Origin: Methanomassiliicoccales archaeon PtaU1.Bin030
GTDB taxonomy: Archaea > Thermoplasmatota > Thermoplasmata > Methanomassiliicoccales > Methanomassiliicoccaceae
Length of the DNA stretch: 15,987 nt
Assembly: GCA_002067635.1 (NCBI GenBank)
Contig: MVRB01000210.1
Span: forward strand, 1-15,987
Direction: 5' to 3'
Within the stretch, counting starts at the first letter, position 1; every line of letters begins with the position of its first letter. The notes under the pieces were generated by a model. It had not been told where the DNA came from. It ran no database searches and saw nothing but the letters and a program-made list of their open reading frames with translations. Position numbers and translations under genes: made by a program. Shown here in pieces: positions 13,791-15,987 of this stretch.

Positions 13791-14540
13791 ATGAAGAAAA
13801 GCTCCGCCCTAGATGTGTATTCTACCAGCTCCGGGCTGAAGCAGATCTCCAACCCGGTTCGTCAGAAGATCCTAAGCGAGCTCCAGAGGCGGGACCTAAG
13901 CCTGTCCGAGATCGCCCAGCTCACAGGAAAGGCCCAGTCCACGCTTTCGGTGCACCTGGACAAGATGGTGAAGGAGGGGCTGGTGGCATCGAGGGACGAT
14001 CCCACCGACAACCGCCGTAAGATCTTCTACCTGGTGTCCAAGCCCGTGGGCAGCTCCGTTGTGCCCAGGGAGGACCTCACCAGGGCCATAGGTAGCATCA
14101 TAGACAAGAGCATCGGCTCACCGGCCAAGTTCCTGAAGGGGGAGCTCAGGGCGCTGGTCATCGGTGTCGAGGCCATCGGCCTAAACATGGACCCGGTGCT
14201 CAAGGACATAGGCCGGCAGATCGGAACGGCGATGTCCAAGCACATGAGGTCGAACGATGTCAAGGGCCTTATCGACGAGGTGAAGGAGTTCTTCTCCCAG
14301 CATGACCTGGGAGAGCTGAACGTGTACTCCCTGGTACCGCTGACCCTGATAGTCAAGGACGACTACGACATGTCCGACGTACCGGACGTGGGAAAGACCC
14401 TGTGCATACTGAACGAGGGCATACTGGAGGCGGTGTTCGACGGCCGCACGGGCGTACCCCTGAGGGTCACCCAGTCAGAGTGCTTCGGGATAAAGAGCAA
14501 CTACTGCAAGTTCGTCCTTGAGCCCACCCTTTACGACTAA
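13791..14540 (+). CDS. ArsR-type HTH regulator with V4R domain (MsvR-like)
   Basis: A 249-residue predicted DNA-binding regulator. Residues about 15-85 form an ArsR-like winged helix: NPVRQKILSELQRRDLS, then SEIAQLTGKAQSTLSVHLDK as the recognition region and RRKIFYLV as the wing. The C-terminal part (about 110-249) matches the V4R (4-vinyl reductase-like) ligand or redox domain, ending VTQSECFGIKSNYCKFVLEP. Cysteines C205, C231 and C239 fall in this domain. This architecture is that of MsvR, a redox-responsive regulator of methanogens that uses V4R cysteines and controls its own promoter; close orthology is unproven, as cysteine spacing may differ. It diverges from mtnA, and its stop overlaps the radical SAM gene by 4 bases in convergent orientation. 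Confidence 0.85.
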   Translation: MKKSSALDVYSTSSGLKQISNPVRQKILSELQRRDLSLSEIAQLTGKAQSTLSVHLDKMVKEGLVASRDDPTDNRRKIFYLVSKPVGSSVVPREDLTRAIGSIIDKSIGSPAKFLKGELRALVIGVEAIGLNMDPVLKDIGRQIGTAMSKHMRSNDVKGLIDEVKEFFSQHDLGELNVYSLVPLTLIVKDDYDMSDVPDVGKTLCILNEGILEAVFDGRTGVPLRVTQSECFGIKSNYCKFVLEPTLYD

Positions 14541-15607
14541 TGCGGCGGGTTCACTCTGGCCAGACCAGGATCGTTGGAGCACAGGGGATCCCGGGAATCA
14601 GCTCCTTCCCCGAAGTAGAAGGCATTGGCCCTGCACCCCCAGCATATCTTCTTATCGCAGGACCTGCAAACCATCTGTCCCGCCCCCTTGCGGAACTCTT
14701 TGAAGAATAGGGAGGACGATCCCCTCATTATGATGTCCCCCAGGTCCTGCTCCCGGACTGAGCCCAGCTCCCGACGCAGGGAGTAGCAGGAGGATACCAC
14801 CCCGTCCAGGGAGATGAAGACCGTGGTGCCGCAGTACTCCCGGGGGAAGTCCTGGCAGCCCATGGTGTGTCCCTGAAGGAAGAGCGAGTCCCGGTAGCTA
14901 TAGGCGGCGCTGACCGTTTCCGGCGAGGGGAGCATGGCATTCACCTCTCCTGACCCATCGACCGGCTTCAGGGACATGAGGCAGGTCCTCATTCCGTACT
15001 TTTCATACAGCACGTTCATGGTCTCCTTGACGTCCTCGAGTCCCTGCGCCGACGTGAGCATGAGAAGGTTCCCGATCTCCGCAGGTGGCTTCCCGATGTC
15101 CTGGAGCAGCTCCACCCCCCGGAGGGTGTCCCTCATCGTAGCGGGGTTGTACGAGGAACGCATCGACCGTAGCACCTCGGGATCGAGGGAGTCGAGGTGC
15201 ACCATCACGTAGCCGCCCTCTGTGAGGTCCACCACCCACTTGGCCGTGCCCACATCGTTGAGGCGCGAGCCGCTCGTCCACAGGTTGTTGGTCATCCCGT
15301 TGTACCTCGCGGCCTGCAGTAGCTGGATCCAGTCAGGGCGCTCCATGGGGTCCCCGCCCATCCAGTCCACCTGCATGATGCCCAGGGAGGCAGCCCTTCG
15401 CAGCAGCTCCTTCATCTCCCGCACGGTCAGGGGCTCGCCCTTGGAGGACCTCTTCGCGTAGCAGTATAAGCAATCGGCGGAGCAGGCAGAGGTCACCTCG
15501 ATCTGCAGCCGGAAGGCGGAGGCATGCTCAAAATATGAGGCCTGAAGTTTAGCCAGCGGTGAATTGCCAGCGAACATTGCGTCCAATCCGGAGGTGCCCT
15601 CGTTCAT
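14537..15607 (-). CDS. radical SAM protein with SPASM-type C-terminal domain
   Basis: A protein of about 356 residues. Numbering here starts from an upstream GTG that adds three residues. The AdoMet/4Fe-4S motif is CSADCLYC (C45, C49, C52) and the GGE-like motif is WMGGDPMERP (85-94). A cysteine-rich C-terminus (C254, C262, C277, C317, C320, C325, C328, C346, including CRSCDKKICWGC) fits a SPASM domain with auxiliary iron-sulfur clusters, as in peptide- or protein-modifying enzymes. I cannot name the substrate, and no precursor peptide gene stands out beside it. The ATG at 15607 and the GTG at 15616 are both possible starts; neither has a good ribosome site. The stop is TAG with a TAA two codons later. 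The 3' end overlaps the convergent MsvR-like gene by 4 bases. Confidence 0.88.
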   Translation of the reverse strand: MNEGTSGLDAMFAGNSPLAKLQASYFEHASAFRLQIEVTSACSADCLYCYAKRSSKGEPLTVREMKELLRRAASLGIMQVDWMGGDPMERPDWIQLLQAARYNGMTNNLWTSGSRLNDVGTAKWVVDLTEGGYVMVHLDSLDPEVLRSMRSSYNPATMRDTLRGVELLQDIGKPPAEIGNLLMLTSAQGLEDVKETMNVLYEKYGMRTCLMSLKPVDGSGEVNAMLPSPETVSAAYSYRDSLFLQGHTMGCQDFPREYCGTTVFISLDGVVSSCYSLRRELGSVREQDLGDIIMRGSSSLFFKEFRKGAGQMVCRSCDKKICWGCRANAFYFGEGADSRDPLCSNDPGLARVNPPH

Positions 15608-15644
15608 CCTGACCACAGCGTTTTTTCGCCCATGACGGCCATGC

Positions 15645-15652
15645 TCTTAATA
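15645..15652 (-). promoter_or_regulatory. TATA box of the radical SAM gene
   Basis: On the minus strand this reads TATTAAGA and lies 37 bases before the ATG at 15607, predicting a start near 15624. Confidence 0.45.
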
Positions 15653-15671
15653 CCCTTTGCGTGAACATTAG

Positions 15672-15693
15672 CCGAGGTTCGATGCGTCCTCGG
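15672..15693. other. inverted repeat in the 15617-15797 intergenic region
   Basis: CCGAGG and CCTCGG (15672-15677 and 15688-15693) form a 6-bp stem around a 10-base loop. It lies between the radical SAM promoter and the stop of the next upstream gene. It may be a 3' hairpin of that gene or an operator; nothing else in this gap is recognisable. Confidence 0.3.
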
Positions 15694-15797
15694 TCCAGAG
15701 CAGGAGAGGTTGGGCCTTGGTCGGCAGAGAAATCCTAGAACAACCATCAATAAAATGAGCACAGGTACATGCTAATTGTCGATGCCGGTGTGTACGG

Positions 15798-15986
15798 TCA
15801 TATGTCCGTTCGGTCTAGAACGCCTTCGACCACATCTCCCAGCTCCTCGTGGGTAAGGATATCGTCCTCATATAAGACCAGGCCATAACGGCGGGCGCTC
15901 TCAAGTTCCTCTGTACGGTGGCCCTCCTCGTCGAGCAGCAGGATGGTGAGCTCGGCCCGGGGATGATCACTGAACAGCTGCCTAAG
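15798..15986 (-). CDS. 3' end of an unrecognised gene (partial)
   Basis: An open frame enters from the right edge and ends at TGA (15800-15798), giving 62 residues. The visible C-terminus includes HPRAELTILLLDEEGHR (8-24), which looks like a beta strand followed by a turn. A charged helix-like part (TEELESARRYG) and a second strand-helix unit (LVLYEDDILTHEELGDVVEG) follow. This alternating pattern suggests a small alpha/beta domain. I do not recognise the family. Third-position GC bias and tight stop placement support real coding. Confidence 0.6.
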   Translation of the reverse strand, partial: LRQLFSDHPRAELTILLLDEEGHRTEELESARRYGLVLYEDDILTHEELGDVVEGVLDRTDI

Positions 15987-15987
15987 G

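Noticed and set aside
15682..15738. Short plus-strand frame (18 codons, MRPRSRAGEVGPWSAEKS) near the radical SAM gene as a possible precursor peptide
   Set aside because: No ribosome binding site, no leader-core pattern, and it lies upstream of the radical SAM promoter on the opposite strand.
15665..15740. GGTTCGAT with flanking complementary bases suggested a tRNA T-arm
   Set aside because: No acceptor stem, D-arm or anticodon arm can be drawn around it; only a simple 6-bp hairpin remains.

Overview
The window is about 16 kb of gene-dense, GC-rich archaeal DNA, most likely from a methanogen-related Thermoplasmatota lineage such as Methanomassiliicoccales. Archaeal markers seen directly are an Sm-like (LSM) protein, hypusine-type aIF5A, a Nop5 subunit of C/D-box RNPs, and BRE/TATA-type promoters. 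A helix-turn-helix plus V4R-domain regulator of the MsvR type points to a methanogen relative. The exact taxon is an inference.

Layout. Bases 1-111 may hold the 3' end of a gene, but this is weak. A CPA2-type cation/proton antiporter runs leftwards (186-2000). From a divergent promoter region, a rightward block covers 2145-9308: LSM protein, sugar-nucleotide nucleotidyltransferase, a fused double ABC permease, two different TOBE-type ABC ATPases, a DUF47/PhoU-like protein and a GlmM-type phosphohexomutase. The ABC part has its own strong TATA box and TGATG start-stop overlaps. A leftward aIF5A-agmatinase pair converges on this block. Upstream of that is a leftward mtnA - class II aldolase - nop5 operon. 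The MsvR-like regulator diverges from mtnA and overlaps by 4 bp the convergent end of an orphan radical SAM/SPASM gene. The 3' end of an unrecognised leftward gene closes the window.

How the genes relate. The nucleotidyltransferase and GlmM fit nucleotide-sugar synthesis for surface glycans. The ABC cassette has an oxyanion-type permease signature and a PhoU-like partner but no substrate-binding protein in view. MtnA plus the class II aldolase fit the methylthioribose-1-phosphate to DHAP shunt of methionine salvage. The agmatinase-like gene beside aIF5A fits polyamine supply for hypusine, but two of its metal-ligand aspartates are asparagines.

No mobile element, CRISPR array, rRNA or tRNA was seen. 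No clear new defence or biosynthetic system is evident. The best leads are the degenerate agmatinase beside aIF5A, an in-frame amber codon separating the LSM and nucleotidyltransferase genes, the transporter cassette without a binding protein, and tandem palindromes between mtnA and the MsvR-like gene. No stretch above 300 bases lacks a gene; the longest intergenic region is 15617-15797.
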